Source of the DNA: Rhodanobacter sp. AS-Z3
GTDB lineage: Bacteria; Pseudomonadota; Gammaproteobacteria; Xanthomonadales; Rhodanobacteraceae
Direction of reading: 5' to 3'
Length of the DNA: 64,000 bases
NCBI RefSeq assembly: GCF_029224025.1
Contig: NZ_CP119392.1
Coordinates: 1,387,001-1,451,000, forward strand
Below the pieces are notes generated by a model. The model was not told where the DNA came from, searched no databases, and saw only the letters and a program-made list of their open reading frames with translations. The translations under genes were made by a program, and so were the position numbers. The stretch's first letter is position 1. Each line of letters starts with the position of its first letter. Shown piece by piece: positions 28,687 to 36,615 of this stretch.

Positions 28687-29135
28687 GCCAGCGCGCGCAG
28701 GGCATCGATATGCAGGCACGTTCGCGTGCCCGTCGCCGCGCGCTGCAGGCGCTGTACGCGTGGCAAATCAGCGGCAGCCACATGAATGCGGTGATCGACC
28801 AGTTCCGCCACGAGCAGGACATGGAAATTGCCGACCTCGAATACTTCGAGGATCTGCTGCATGGCGTGGAGAAAAACGTCGATGCACTCGACGAGGCGCT
28901 GCGTCCGCACATCGACCGCGAAGTGGCCCAGGTTGATCCGATCGAACGCGCCGCCCTGCGGCTGGCTGCCTACGAATTGAAATTCCGCCCCGACGTGCCG
29001 TACCGCGTGGTGATCAACGAAGCGATTGAGGTTACCAAGCGCTTCGGTGCCGACCATGGCCACAGCTACGTCAACGGCGTGCTGGACAAGTTGGCCAGCG
29101 AGCTGCGCGTGACCGAGAAGAAGCACGATCGCTGA
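28683..29135 (+). CDS. nusB: Transcription antitermination protein NusB
   Basis: A 150-residue all-helical RNA-binding protein that, with NusE, nucleates rRNA antitermination complexes on boxA. Typical segments are [15 protein letters not shown] near the N-terminus, the middle [16 protein letters not shown] and the C-terminal [13 protein letters not shown]. It begins in the ribH stop codon (ATGA, 28683). An internal ATG at residue 10 is an alternative start. Confidence 0.95.
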   Translation: MSQRAQGIDMQARSRARRRALQALYAWQISGSHMNAVIDQFRHEQDMEIADLEYFEDLLHGVEKNVDALDEALRPHIDREVAQVDPIERAALRLAAYELKFRPDVPYRVVINEAIEVTKRFGADHGHSYVNGVLDKLASELRVTEKKHDR

Positions 29136-29156
29136 GCGGCGTACGGAGTTCGGCCG

Positions 29157-30125
29157 ATGGAATTCCGACTGATCGAACGTCTTCGCGAACTCACCGCGCA
29201 GCAGCGCGATGACGTGGCGCTGAGCATCGGTGATGATGCCGCGCTGCTGGTGCCGCCGGTTGGTCAGCATCTGGCGATAGCGCTCGACACCCTGGTTGAA
29301 GGCGTGCACTTTCCGCATGGCACTGCTGCCGCCGACATCGGCTGGAAGGCGCTGGCGGTGAATCTGTCCGACCTTGCCGCGATGGGCGCCAGCCCGGCCT
29401 GGGCGCTGCTCGGGCTGACCTTGCCGAACGCCGACGCCGACTTTGTCGAAGGCTTTGCCGAAGGCTTCAGCAAACTGGCCAGACCGCATCGACTGGCCCT
29501 GGTCGGCGGCGACACCACGCGCGGCCCGTTGGCGATCAGCGTCACCGTGCATGGCTTCGTGCCGCCGGGCCAGGCGCTTGTTCGCAGCGGTGCCCGGATC
29601 GGTGATGCGGTGCTGGTGACCGGTACGCTGGGCGATGCGGCGGCGGGTCTGCAGGCCTTGCAGCAGCCACTGGCTGATGACGACAGTCGCGCCAACCTGC
29701 GTGCCTTCCTGATCGAACGATTGAACCGACCCATGCCGCGGTTGTCCGCTGGCGTGGCGTTGCGTGGAAAGGCCAGCGCCTGCGTCGATGTTTCCGACGG
29801 TCTGCTCGCCGACCTCGGACATATCTGCGCGGACAGCGGCGTTGCCGCGGAAATCGATGCTGCGCTGCTGCCGCGCTCTTCGGCGCTGATGGCGTTGTAC
29901 GACGAAGCCAGTGCATTGCAATTCGCGCTGAGTGGCGGTGACGATTACGAACTTTGCTTTACCGTACCCGCGCAGCGCGTGGCCGATGTTCAGGCCGACC
30001 TGTCGCGGTTGGGTTGTGGGGTCACCCGGATCGGCCGCATCGTCGAAGGCGACGGCGTACGGGTGCGCGCTGTGGATGGCGAATGGATGACTACGAATCA
30101 CGCCGGTTGGGAGCATTTCGCGTGA
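29157..30125 (+). CDS. thiL: Thiamine-monophosphate kinase
   Basis: A 322-residue enzyme that phosphorylates thiamine phosphate to the active diphosphate. It shows the PurM-like fold motifs: SIGDDAALL, DTLVEGVHFP, VNLSDLAAMGA, GGDTTRGPL, VSDGLLADLGH and SGGDDYELCF. The start codon is 21 bases after nusB, and its stop overlaps the pgpA start (GTGA). Confidence 0.95.
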   Translation: MEFRLIERLRELTAQQRDDVALSIGDDAALLVPPVGQHLAIALDTLVEGVHFPHGTAAADIGWKALAVNLSDLAAMGASPAWALLGLTLPNADADFVEGFAEGFSKLARPHRLALVGGDTTRGPLAISVTVHGFVPPGQALVRSGARIGDAVLVTGTLGDAAAGLQALQQPLADDDSRANLRAFLIERLNRPMPRLSAGVALRGKASACVDVSDGLLADLGHICADSGVAAEIDAALLPRSSALMALYDEASALQFALSGGDDYELCFTVPAQRVADVQADLSRLGCGVTRIGRIVEGDGVRVRAVDGEWMTTNHAGWEHFA

Positions 30126-30646
30126 GTGCCAAGAAGACTCTGACAAGTGAGCAACGCCGCGCGCTGCTGGCCACGCCTGCAGGCTGGCTGGCGGCCGGCT
30201 TCGGCTCGGGTCTGGCACCGGTGGCGCAGGGAACCTTCGGTTCGCTGGCGGCTTTCCTGCCGTGGTTGTTATTGCGTGAACTGCCGCTGTGGGCTTACTT
30301 GGGCGTGCTGGTTGCGGGTTTCGCGCTCGGCGTATGGGCCTGCAATGTCGCCGGCCGTGCGCTGCGCGTCGACGATCACCGCAGCCTGGTCTGGGACGAA
30401 TTCATTGGCCAATGGATCGCGCTGATCCCGTTGCTGGTCCCTGCAGTGTTGCCGGGTGGCCAGATGCATTGGTGGATGCTGGTGCCCGGCTTCGTGCTGT
30501 TCCGCCTTTTCGATGTCTGGAAGCCATGGCCGATCCGCTGGCTGGATCGCCGCGTGAAAGGCGGCTTCGGCGTGATGATCGACGACGTGATCGCCGGTGT
30601 GTTTGCCGCGCTCGTGCTCGGGCTCGGACTGCAACTGCTGCGCTGA
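30122..30646 (+). CDS. pgpA: Phosphatidylglycerophosphatase A
   Basis: A 174-residue membrane enzyme that dephosphorylates phosphatidylglycerophosphate. The family motifs GFGSGLAPVAQGTFGSL and VWDEFIGQWIAL are present, with hydrophobic helices at about residues 46-73, 104-121 and 150-172. GTG 30122 is taken as the start because it overlaps the thiL stop by four bases and gives the normal N-terminal length; longer readings enter thiL. Confidence 0.92.
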   Translation: MSAKKTLTSEQRRALLATPAGWLAAGFGSGLAPVAQGTFGSLAAFLPWLLLRELPLWAYLGVLVAGFALGVWACNVAGRALRVDDHRSLVWDEFIGQWIALIPLLVPAVLPGGQMHWWMLVPGFVLFRLFDVWKPWPIRWLDRRVKGGFGVMIDDVIAGVFAALVLGLGLQLLR

Positions 30647-30775
30647 GCCTCCGCGGGATCCCGAGGTGCTGATGCATTACTCACATGCGAAGCGCAACAA
30701 TGCACGCTGATCGATTTGTCGTGGCCGGCATGCAGCGTTGCCAGCCCGTGTTTTCCGAACTTGAGGAATCTGCCC

Positions 30776-31750
30776 ATGCAATACCGCCGTCTCGGTACTT
30801 CCGGCCTGCAACTGTCCGCGCTGTCGTTCGGCGCCTGGGTCACCTTTGGCAAGCAGGTGGGTCGCGGCGCGGCACGCGACATGCTGGCGCTGGCGCACGA
30901 ACGCGGGGTGAATTTCTTCGATAACGCGGAGGTCTACAACAAGGGTGTGGCCGAGCAGGTGATGGGCGACGTGTTGGCTGATCTGCGCTTTCCCCGCGAC
31001 AGCTATTGCGTCTCCAGCAAGGTGTTCTTCGGCGCGGTCGACAACCCGCTGCCGACCCAGCGCGGGCTGTCGCGCAAGCACGTGATGGAAGCCTGCCATC
31101 AGGCACTGCAGCGTTTGCGGATGGACTATCTCGACCTGTACTTCTGCCATCGCCCCGATCCGGATACGCCTATCGTCGAGACGGTGGCGGCGATGGATAC
31201 GCTGATTCGGCAGGGCAAGGTGCTGTATTGGGGCACCAGCGAATGGCCGGCTGAAGCCATTCACGAGGCGCATCGGGTGGCGCGCGAAAATCATTTCTAC
31301 GCGCCGGTGATGGAGCAGCCGCAGTACAACTTGTTGCATCGCGAGCGGCTGGAAGTGGAATACGCGCCGTTGTACGAAGCGTATGGCATGGGCACCACGA
31401 TCTGGTCGCCGCTGGCCTCGGGTCTGCTCAGCGGCAAGTACAACGACGGCATTCCGGCGGACTCGCGGCTGGCGCAAGCGGACTACAGCTGGTTGCGCGA
31501 GGACGTGCTCGGCAAGGGCGATGAGCGACTGGGCAAGGTGCGCGCATTGCAGCCGGTGGCTGATGAGCTGGGCTGCAGTCTGGCGCAGTTGTCGATCGCC
31601 TGGTGCCTGCTCAATCCGCATGTTTCCACGGTGATGCTCGGTGCCAGCCGGCTTGAGCAACTGGAACAAAACCTGGCGGCGCTGGAGGTGTTGCCTCAGC
31701 TGGACGCAACGGTGGCGCAGCGCATCAGGTCGATCGTCGAAGCTGGCTGA
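30776..31750 (+). CDS. Aldo/keto reductase, voltage-gated K+ channel beta-subunit type
   Basis: A 324-residue NADPH-dependent oxidoreductase with a TIM barrel. MQYRRLGTSGLQLSALSFGAW, NFFDNAEVYNKG (catalytic Asp and Tyr), SSKVFFG, DLYFCHRPDPDTP and the C-terminal cofactor loop LGASRLEQLEQN are visible and close to the Kv-beta/YghZ-like branch. Substrate unknown. TTGAGGAATC provides the ribosome site before ATG 30776. It is probably a single gene. Confidence 0.88.
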   Translation: MQYRRLGTSGLQLSALSFGAWVTFGKQVGRGAARDMLALAHERGVNFFDNAEVYNKGVAEQVMGDVLADLRFPRDSYCVSSKVFFGAVDNPLPTQRGLSRKHVMEACHQALQRLRMDYLDLYFCHRPDPDTPIVETVAAMDTLIRQGKVLYWGTSEWPAEAIHEAHRVARENHFYAPVMEQPQYNLLHRERLEVEYAPLYEAYGMGTTIWSPLASGLLSGKYNDGIPADSRLAQADYSWLREDVLGKGDERLGKVRALQPVADELGCSLAQLSIAWCLLNPHVSTVMLGASRLEQLEQNLAALEVLPQLDATVAQRIRSIVEAG

Positions 31751-31780
31751 ACCGCGGGTTGTGTGGGCGGACGGTGGTGG

Positions 31781-31808
31781 TTGACAGGCAAATGAGAATC
31801 ATTATCAT
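31781..31808 (+). promoter_or_regulatory. Fur-box-overlapped promoter of hemP
   Basis: A perfect -35 box TTGACA (31781-31786) and a -10 TATCAT (31803-31808) are spaced 16 bases apart. AATGAGAATCATTATCAT (31791-31808), a strong match to the Fur consensus, covers the spacer and the -10 box. Iron-loaded Fur would block RNA polymerase directly, so hemP should be induced by iron starvation. Confidence 0.88.
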
Positions 31809-31840
31809 CGAAGCCATCACCCTCGGCCCGTGGAGCAGCC

Positions 31841-32044
31841 ATGCCCGTCTTGTCACTCAACTCGCCCACATCGTTGTCTCCGCGCCCGCATGCGGTCTCG
31901 TTGCAGCTTGCCGTTTCGGTGCCCACACGGCGGGTTTCCAGCCACACGCTGCTGGAAGGTGAGCGTGAACTGGTGATCCAGCACCAGGGCAGCGAGTACC
32001 ACTTGCGGCTTACCCGCAATGACAAATTGATTCTCACCAAATAG
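31841..32044 (+). CDS. hemP: Hemin uptake protein HemP
   Basis: A 67-residue small protein. The C-terminal half VSSHTLLEGERELVIQHQG, ending in YHLRLTRNDKLILTK, is diagnostic for the HemP family, including the final TKNDKLIL-type signature. HemP proteins are needed for haem uptake and often affect expression of the haem receptor gene. The N-terminus here is longer than usual, and an internal start cannot be excluded. GGAG lies 6 bases before the ATG. It sits directly behind a Fur-box promoter. Confidence 0.85.
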   Translation: MPVLSLNSPTSLSPRPHAVSLQLAVSVPTRRVSSHTLLEGERELVIQHQGSEYHLRLTRNDKLILTK

Positions 32045-32144
32045 TCGGTCGTCACGCACGTTCCGCTGCGCGACTCACCCTTGTTGCCTCAGCCAGTGTG
32101 CTCCTCCGCGAGCGCCAGCCGGGCCTTCCCGCCTGAGGTATTCG

Positions 32145-32726
32145 ATGTTCATTTCCCTAGTCCACCGACTGCAGGATCTGCAGCGCAGCAAGCCGGGCTC
32201 GACCATCAGCTGTCGCCGTCTGCAAACCGCGCCGATGGGCTTGATCGAGCGCTTGCCGGAACTCGGCAAGGTGCTTTATGTGCCGATGTGTCCCCGTGGT
32301 GCAACGACGAGCGCGCTGCCGCGCGGCCTGCTGGTCGACATGATGCAACTGGCGCCCTTGCTGCAGACGCGCACGCTTGTCGCGGCCAGCACGATTACGG
32401 TGGAAGGACCGCGCGAGTGGATCGATTGCCTGGATCGCGAAGGCCGCCGTTGTGCGCGACTGCATTTGTTGCCGGATACCGACTACCTCGCGTGGGATCG
32501 CCTGCTTGAGCAAGGCCGTCCGATGCACGGCGACGGACTTTCGCGCGGGCTGCGACAGCCGCTCCCGGCCTGCGCCAGGCTGCTGCGTTTTCATACCCGT
32601 CGGCTCGCTGGGCTCACCGTGCTCGGCGCCGAAGTATGCGGGCCGGTTTCCTCGCTGGGCCGCCAGCTTGCCGGCCAGATCGCGCGTAGCGAAGCGGTGC
32701 CGCTACAGATGGCGAGCGGTGACTGA
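32145..32726 (+). CDS. Hypothetical protein downstream of hemP
   Basis: A 193-residue soluble protein with a good GAGG ribosome site. I do not recognise the family. Visible features are a basic N-terminal third, the segment EWIDCLDREGRRCARLHLL and the aromatic DYLAWDRLLEQG. Its spacing of 100 bases from hemP and lack of its own promoter suggest it belongs to the Fur-controlled transcript, so a haem- or iron-related role is a reasonable inference. It ends just before the regulatory region of the permease array. Confidence 0.6.
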   Translation: MFISLVHRLQDLQRSKPGSTISCRRLQTAPMGLIERLPELGKVLYVPMCPRGATTSALPRGLLVDMMQLAPLLQTRTLVAASTITVEGPREWIDCLDREGRRCARLHLLPDTDYLAWDRLLEQGRPMHGDGLSRGLRQPLPACARLLRFHTRRLAGLTVLGAEVCGPVSSLGRQLAGQIARSEAVPLQMASGD

Positions 32727-32732
32727 TCGCGG

Positions 32733-32787
32733 CGGACGGCTACCTGTCCGGCTGTTCGTCCGGCTGTCCGTGCACTGTCCGCGGACA
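32733..32787 (+). promoter_or_regulatory. Cluster of TGTCCG sites: candidate enhancer for the co-encoded sigma-54 activator
   Basis: Within 55 bases the word TGTCCG or its complement CGGACA/CGGAC occurs five times (near 32733, 32745, 32765, 32776 and 32782). The last two form the perfect 12-bp palindrome TGTCCGCGGACA (32776-32787). It is centred about 70 bases upstream of the -24 GG, the usual position for dimers of an NtrC-type activator. Confidence 0.65.
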
Positions 32788-32851
32788 CAGCATGCTGCAT
32801 GCCGCGCTGCGTAACTGATTGATATGACGCGACTGATTGCGTTCCTGACGG

Positions 32852-32867
32852 TGGCACACGGATTGCA
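32852..32867 (+). promoter_or_regulatory. Sigma-54 (-24/-12) promoter of the permease array
   Basis: TGGCACACGGATTGCA matches the TGGCACG-N4-TTGCA consensus at all but one conserved base, with GG and GC separated by exactly 10. It lies 45 bases before the adaptor gene. No comparable promoter was found inside the array. Confidence 0.82.
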
Positions 32868-32911
32868 AAGATCCTTGTGCAACCGCGCTTTACGCGGACA
32901 GGAACGGCACG

Positions 32912-34183
32912 ATGATTCGCGACACCTCTGCGCAGGACAAACTGGTTCAGGTCCAACCCAACCGCAAACGCCGGATGATCCTGATCGGTGCCGGCGTGCT
33001 GATGTTGGCCTTGCTGGCGTGGCTTGCGCCGGGTATTGGCCGGTTGTTCTCGGCGTCTGCCTCGGTGAGCAGTTCGCGGCTGGCATTTGCCACGGTTGAG
33101 CGTGGCCCGTTCGTTCGTGACATTGCCGCCGAAGGCAAGGTCGTTGCCGCGGTCAGTCCGACTTTGTACGCCACTTCTGGCGGCGCGGTCACACTGAAGG
33201 TGCACGCGGGCGACACGGTAAAGATCGGCCAGGTGATGGCCACCATTGTGAGCCCGGAGCTGACCAACAAACTGGCGCAGGAGCAGAGCAACGCCGACGC
33301 GATGCAAGTGGAATACCTGCGTGCGCAGATCGAGGCGCGCAAACAACGTTCGGCGCTGCAGGAAGCCTACGACAACGCCGGCATCGATCAGACCACGGCC
33401 GAGCGCAACCTTGACCGCTACCAGAAGGCGTTCGACAAGGGCGCGGTGTCCAGCATGGACGTGGACAAGGCGAAGGATTCGCTGGACAAGGCGAAGATCG
33501 CCACCACGCACGCCAAGGCCAATCTCGGTCTGGACAACGACAGCCTCAACTTCGACATCCAGTCCAAGAAGCTGGCGCACGAACGTCAGTTGCTGATGGT
33601 GAAAGACCTGCAGCGGCAGGTTGACGATCTCAATGTGAAGTCGCCGGTGGACGGGCAGGTCGGCCAGCTGTTCATCGCCGAGCGTGCCACCGTGGCGAAG
33701 GACGCCCAGTTGTTGAGCGTGATCGACTTGTCTGCGCTGCAGGTGGAAATGCAGGTGCCGGAAAGTTTTGCGCGCGATCTGGGCATTGGCATGTCCGGTG
33801 AGATCAGTGGCAACGGCCATACCTGGAAGGGTCTGGTCAGCGCGATCTCGCCCGAAGTCGTCAACGGCCAGGTTGCCGCGCGCTTGCGCTTCGACGGCGA
33901 AACACCGAAGCAGTTGCGCCAGAACCAGCGCCTGTCGGTACGCGTGCTGCTGGACAAGCGCGACAACGTGCTGACCGTGCAGCGCGGCTCCTTCGTCGAC
34001 GAATCCGGCGGCAGCTATGCGTACCTGGTGCGCGACGGCATCGCCAAGAAAACCCCGATCCGTGTCGGCGCTTCCAGCATCGACAAGGTGGAGATTCTTG
34101 AAGGCCTGAAGGAAGGCGACAAGATCGTGATCTCCGGCACTGACAGCTTCAAGGGTGCGGCGACCGTCGCGATCAGCAACTGA
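32912..34183 (+). CDS. Periplasmic adaptor (membrane-fusion protein, HlyD/MacA type)
   Basis: A 423-residue protein anchored in the inner membrane by one helix (about residues 23-41), with the rest periplasmic. It has the adaptor layout: a split lipoyl domain (GGAVTLKVHAGDTVKIGQVM; VKSPVDGQVGQLF) around a long alpha-helical hairpin (about residues 120-235, rich in K, A, Q and D), then a beta-barrel domain and a membrane-proximal domain ending KEGDKIVISG. Adaptors of this kind link MacB-type permeases to an outer-membrane channel; no TolC homologue is in the window. It is the first gene behind the sigma-54 promoter and the only adaptor for fourteen permeases. Confidence 0.88.
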   Translation: MIRDTSAQDKLVQVQPNRKRRMILIGAGVLMLALLAWLAPGIGRLFSASASVSSSRLAFATVERGPFVRDIAAEGKVVAAVSPTLYATSGGAVTLKVHAGDTVKIGQVMATIVSPELTNKLAQEQSNADAMQVEYLRAQIEARKQRSALQEAYDNAGIDQTTAERNLDRYQKAFDKGAVSSMDVDKAKDSLDKAKIATTHAKANLGLDNDSLNFDIQSKKLAHERQLLMVKDLQRQVDDLNVKSPVDGQVGQLFIAERATVAKDAQLLSVIDLSALQVEMQVPESFARDLGIGMSGEISGNGHTWKGLVSAISPEVVNGQVAARLRFDGETPKQLRQNQRLSVRVLLDKRDNVLTVQRGSFVDESGGSYAYLVRDGIAKKTPIRVGASSIDKVEILEGLKEGDKIVISGTDSFKGAATVAISN

Positions 34184-34345
34184 TGAAAGCAGGGAACAGG
34201 GAACGAGGAACGTGCAGATACCGGAGTCCGAGAACTTGTGGCTCGAGCCCGGTGAAGGGCGCAATGCCCGAGTGACCGAAAGCTTGATGTTCCCCATTCC
34301 CCATTCCCCGTTCCCCATTCCCGCTCCAAGCGCCACCACTACCAC
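34184..34345. repeat. GGGAAC / TTCCCC repeat tract between adaptor and ATPase genes
   Basis: The 177-base gap contains GGGAACAGGGAACGAGGAACG near its left end. Near its right end are four tandem copies of TTCCCCA-like heptamers (34289-34321), the inverse of the first. A sister tract with the same words lies at 60300-60417 between phoU and pstB. The two halves could pair into a long imperfect hairpin in the mRNA. Confidence 0.55.
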
Positions 34346-34360
34346 CACCGAGGAACAACC

Positions 34361-35080
34361 ATGCTGAAGATGACCCACCTGTCGAAGGTCTACCGCACTG
34401 AAGTGGTGGAAACCTATGCGCTGCGTGATTTCAACATCGACGTGAAAGAGGGTGAGTTCGTTGCCGTCACCGGTCCGTCCGGCTCGGGCAAGACCACCTT
34501 TTTGACCATTGCCGGCCTGCTGGAAACCTTCACCGGTGGCGAGTATCACCTCGACGGCATCGAGGTGAGCAACCTCAACGACAACGCGCGCTCAAAGATC
34601 CGCAACGAGAAGATCGGCTTCATCTTTCAGGCGTTCAACCTGATTCCCGATCTCAATGTGTTCGACAACATCGAAGTGCCGCTGCGCTATCGCGGCATGA
34701 AGAGTGCCGAGCGCAAAAAACGCATCATGGATTCGCTGGAGCGCGTGGGTTTGGCCTCGCGCGCCAAGCACTATCCGGCCGAACTGTCCGGTGGTCAGCA
34801 ACAGCGGGTGGCAATCGCCCGTGCACTGGCTGGCAGCCCGCGCCTGCTGCTAGCCGATGAACCGACCGGCAACCTGGACACCCAGATGGCGCGCGGCGTG
34901 CTGGAGTTGCTCGAAGAAATTCATCGTGACGGCGCCACCATCGTGATGGTCACCCATGACCCCGAACTGGCCGCGCGTGCGCAGCGCAACGTGCACATCA
35001 TCGACGGCCAGGTGGTTGAGCTTTCCGAAGACCCGCGCTTCCACACGCACGCCGACATGGCCGCGCAATCTCATACCTGA
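34361..35080 (+). CDS. ABC transporter ATP-binding protein (MacB/LolD type)
   Basis: A 239-residue ATPase with Walker A GPSGSGKTT (about residues 41-49), Q-loop FQAFNLIPDL, signature [15 protein letters not shown], Walker B LLADEPTGNLD and switch VTHDPELA. The LSGGQQQR plus EPTGNLD combination marks the MacB/LolD/FtsE class that powers FtsX-type permeases. It is the only ABC ATPase gene in the array, so it presumably serves all seven permease pairs. The C-terminus (HADMAAQSHT) is short, with no extra domain. Confidence 0.93.
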   Translation: MLKMTHLSKVYRTEVVETYALRDFNIDVKEGEFVAVTGPSGSGKTTFLTIAGLLETFTGGEYHLDGIEVSNLNDNARSKIRNEKIGFIFQAFNLIPDLNVFDNIEVPLRYRGMKSAERKKRIMDSLERVGLASRAKHYPAELSGGQQQRVAIARALAGSPRLLLADEPTGNLDTQMARGVLELLEEIHRDGATIVMVTHDPELAARAQRNVHIIDGQVVELSEDPRFHTHADMAAQSHT

Positions 35081-35085
35081 TCGTC

Positions 35086-35174
35086 GGTAGGAGCCCGCTC
35101 GCGGGCGCTGCTTTTGCTGATTCGTTCGACCGTGGTCAAGCCAGGAGCATCGCCCCCAAGCGCACTCCTACGGG
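35086..35174. repeat. Inverted REP-like pair (GTAGGAGC ... GCACTCCTAC)
   Basis: A GTAGGAGCCCGCTCGCGGGC half with its own small stem is followed about 60 bases later by the inverted form ending GCGCACTCCTACGGG. A second copy of this kind lies at 63114-63187. Such paired palindromes are typical REP/BIME elements of Xanthomonadales and Pseudomonas. It separates the ATPase gene from the first permease. Confidence 0.7.
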
Positions 35175-35202
35175 TACGTCGTGATTGCTGAAGGATAGAC
35201 AG

Positions 35203-36528
35203 ATGTTTTCCTACTACCTCGAGTTGGCCGTCCGCAGCCTCCGCCGCAGTCCCGGTCTCACCGCGTTGATGGTACTGGCGATCGGCTTCGGCGTGGCCGC
35301 GTCGATGACCACCTGGTCGGTGTTCCGCGCGGTATCGGGTGATCCGATTCCGTGGAAATCCTCGCAGCTGTTCGTGCCGCAGATCGATATGTGGGGCCCC
35401 AAGGGTCATGCGCCCAACAGCACCGACACCGAGCCACCGGATGCGCTGGACTACATCGACGCGATGGCGATGATGCGTGCCCATCGTGGCAAGCTGCAGT
35501 CGGCGATGTACCAGATATCGCCCTCCGTGGTGCCTTTCGATGCCAGCAAGCATCCGATCAATGTCAGCGGACACGCGGTCTTCAGCGAGTTCTTCCCGAT
35601 GCTCGACACGCCGTTCCTGTATGGCGGCGGCTGGAGCGCTACCGACGACAGTCAGCGCGCCGCTGTGGCGGTGATCAGCAGCAAACTCAACGAGAAGCTG
35701 TTCGCCGGCGCCAACAGCGTGGGTCGCACGTTGAGTATCGACGGCAAGGACTATCGCGTGGTGGGTGTGCTGAATCACTGGAATCCGCAGCCACGCTTCT
35801 ACGACGTGGTCAACAGCGGCGGCTTTTCCACCGGTGCAGAAGACGTCTTCGTGCCCTTCGAACGTGCCATTGCGATGGGCATGCCGAACGATGGCAACAC
35901 CAATTGCTCCGAGACACCGGCGCAATCCGGCTTCGTCGGCATGCAGCAATCCAGTTGCATCTGGATTGCCTACATGGTGCAACTCGATGACGCGGCGGCG
36001 GTTACGGCGTACCGCAGCTGGCTGGACGGCTACGCGAAAGAGCAGCAGCAGGCCGGCCGTTTCAGCTGGCCGCCGAACAACCGGCTGCGTGACGTGCCGG
36101 CGTTCCTTGATCACGAGCAGGTTGTGCCCAGTGACACCAAGGTCTCGTTGCTGGTGGCGTTGGGACTGCTGATTGTCTGCCTGGTCAACACGGCAGGATT
36201 GTTGCTGGCGAAGTTCCTTCGTCGCAGCACCGAGATCGGCGTGCGTCGCGCGCTGGGTGCGCCACGCCGGGCGATCTACGCGCAGTTTCTCACCGAGGCC
36301 GGGATGATCGGTCTGGCCGGCGGCGTGCTCGGACTGCTGCTGACTGGCGTCGGCGTCGCCAGCGTCAGCTGGGTATTGCCGCGGGACATCGCCTCGTTGG
36401 CAAAGCTGGATTTCTCGCTGCTCGGCCTGACCCTGCTGATTGCCGTGTTGGCGACCATGCTGGCCGGTCTGTATCCCACCTTCCGAGCCTCACGCGTGCA
36501 ACCCGCGTGGCAGCTGAAGTCGAATTAG
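35203..36528 (+). CDS. FtsX/MacB-type permease, pair 1 type a
   Basis: A 441-residue permease with one N-terminal helix (about 17-38), a large periplasmic domain (about 40-315) and three C-terminal helices, the MacB topology without its own ATPase. The start MFSYYLELAVRSLRRSPGL differs from the FAYYLDLALRSLKRN of later type-a copies, and the last third is also more divergent (VLPRDIASLAKLDFSLLG). Together with its partner it looks like the founding or most diverged pair. Two periplasmic cysteines (235 and 252) may form a disulphide. The AAGGAT site is 6 bases before ATG 35203. Confidence 0.9.
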   Translation: MFSYYLELAVRSLRRSPGLTALMVLAIGFGVAASMTTWSVFRAVSGDPIPWKSSQLFVPQIDMWGPKGHAPNSTDTEPPDALDYIDAMAMMRAHRGKLQSAMYQISPSVVPFDASKHPINVSGHAVFSEFFPMLDTPFLYGGGWSATDDSQRAAVAVISSKLNEKLFAGANSVGRTLSIDGKDYRVVGVLNHWNPQPRFYDVVNSGGFSTGAEDVFVPFERAIAMGMPNDGNTNCSETPAQSGFVGMQQSSCIWIAYMVQLDDAAAVTAYRSWLDGYAKEQQQAGRFSWPPNNRLRDVPAFLDHEQVVPSDTKVSLLVALGLLIVCLVNTAGLLLAKFLRRSTEIGVRRALGAPRRAIYAQFLTEAGMIGLAGGVLGLLLTGVGVASVSWVLPRDIASLAKLDFSLLGLTLLIAVLATMLAGLYPTFRASRVQPAWQLKSN

Positions 36529-36615
36529 TGCGCTGTCCCTGCGCAAGAAAGCGGCCATTCATGGCCGCACTCCTCGGAAACGCCGGTTTCAATGGGCCAT
36601 AAAAGGAACAACTTC

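Noticed and set aside
33321..33596. Threonine/arginine-rich 91-codon frame inside the adaptor gene
   Set aside because: A frame-shifted reading of the adaptor's helical hairpin; low complexity arises from its codon pattern.
34289..34321. Tandem TTCCCCA heptamers considered as a CRISPR-like array
   Set aside because: The units are contiguous without spacers and only seven bases long, so this is a simple repeat.
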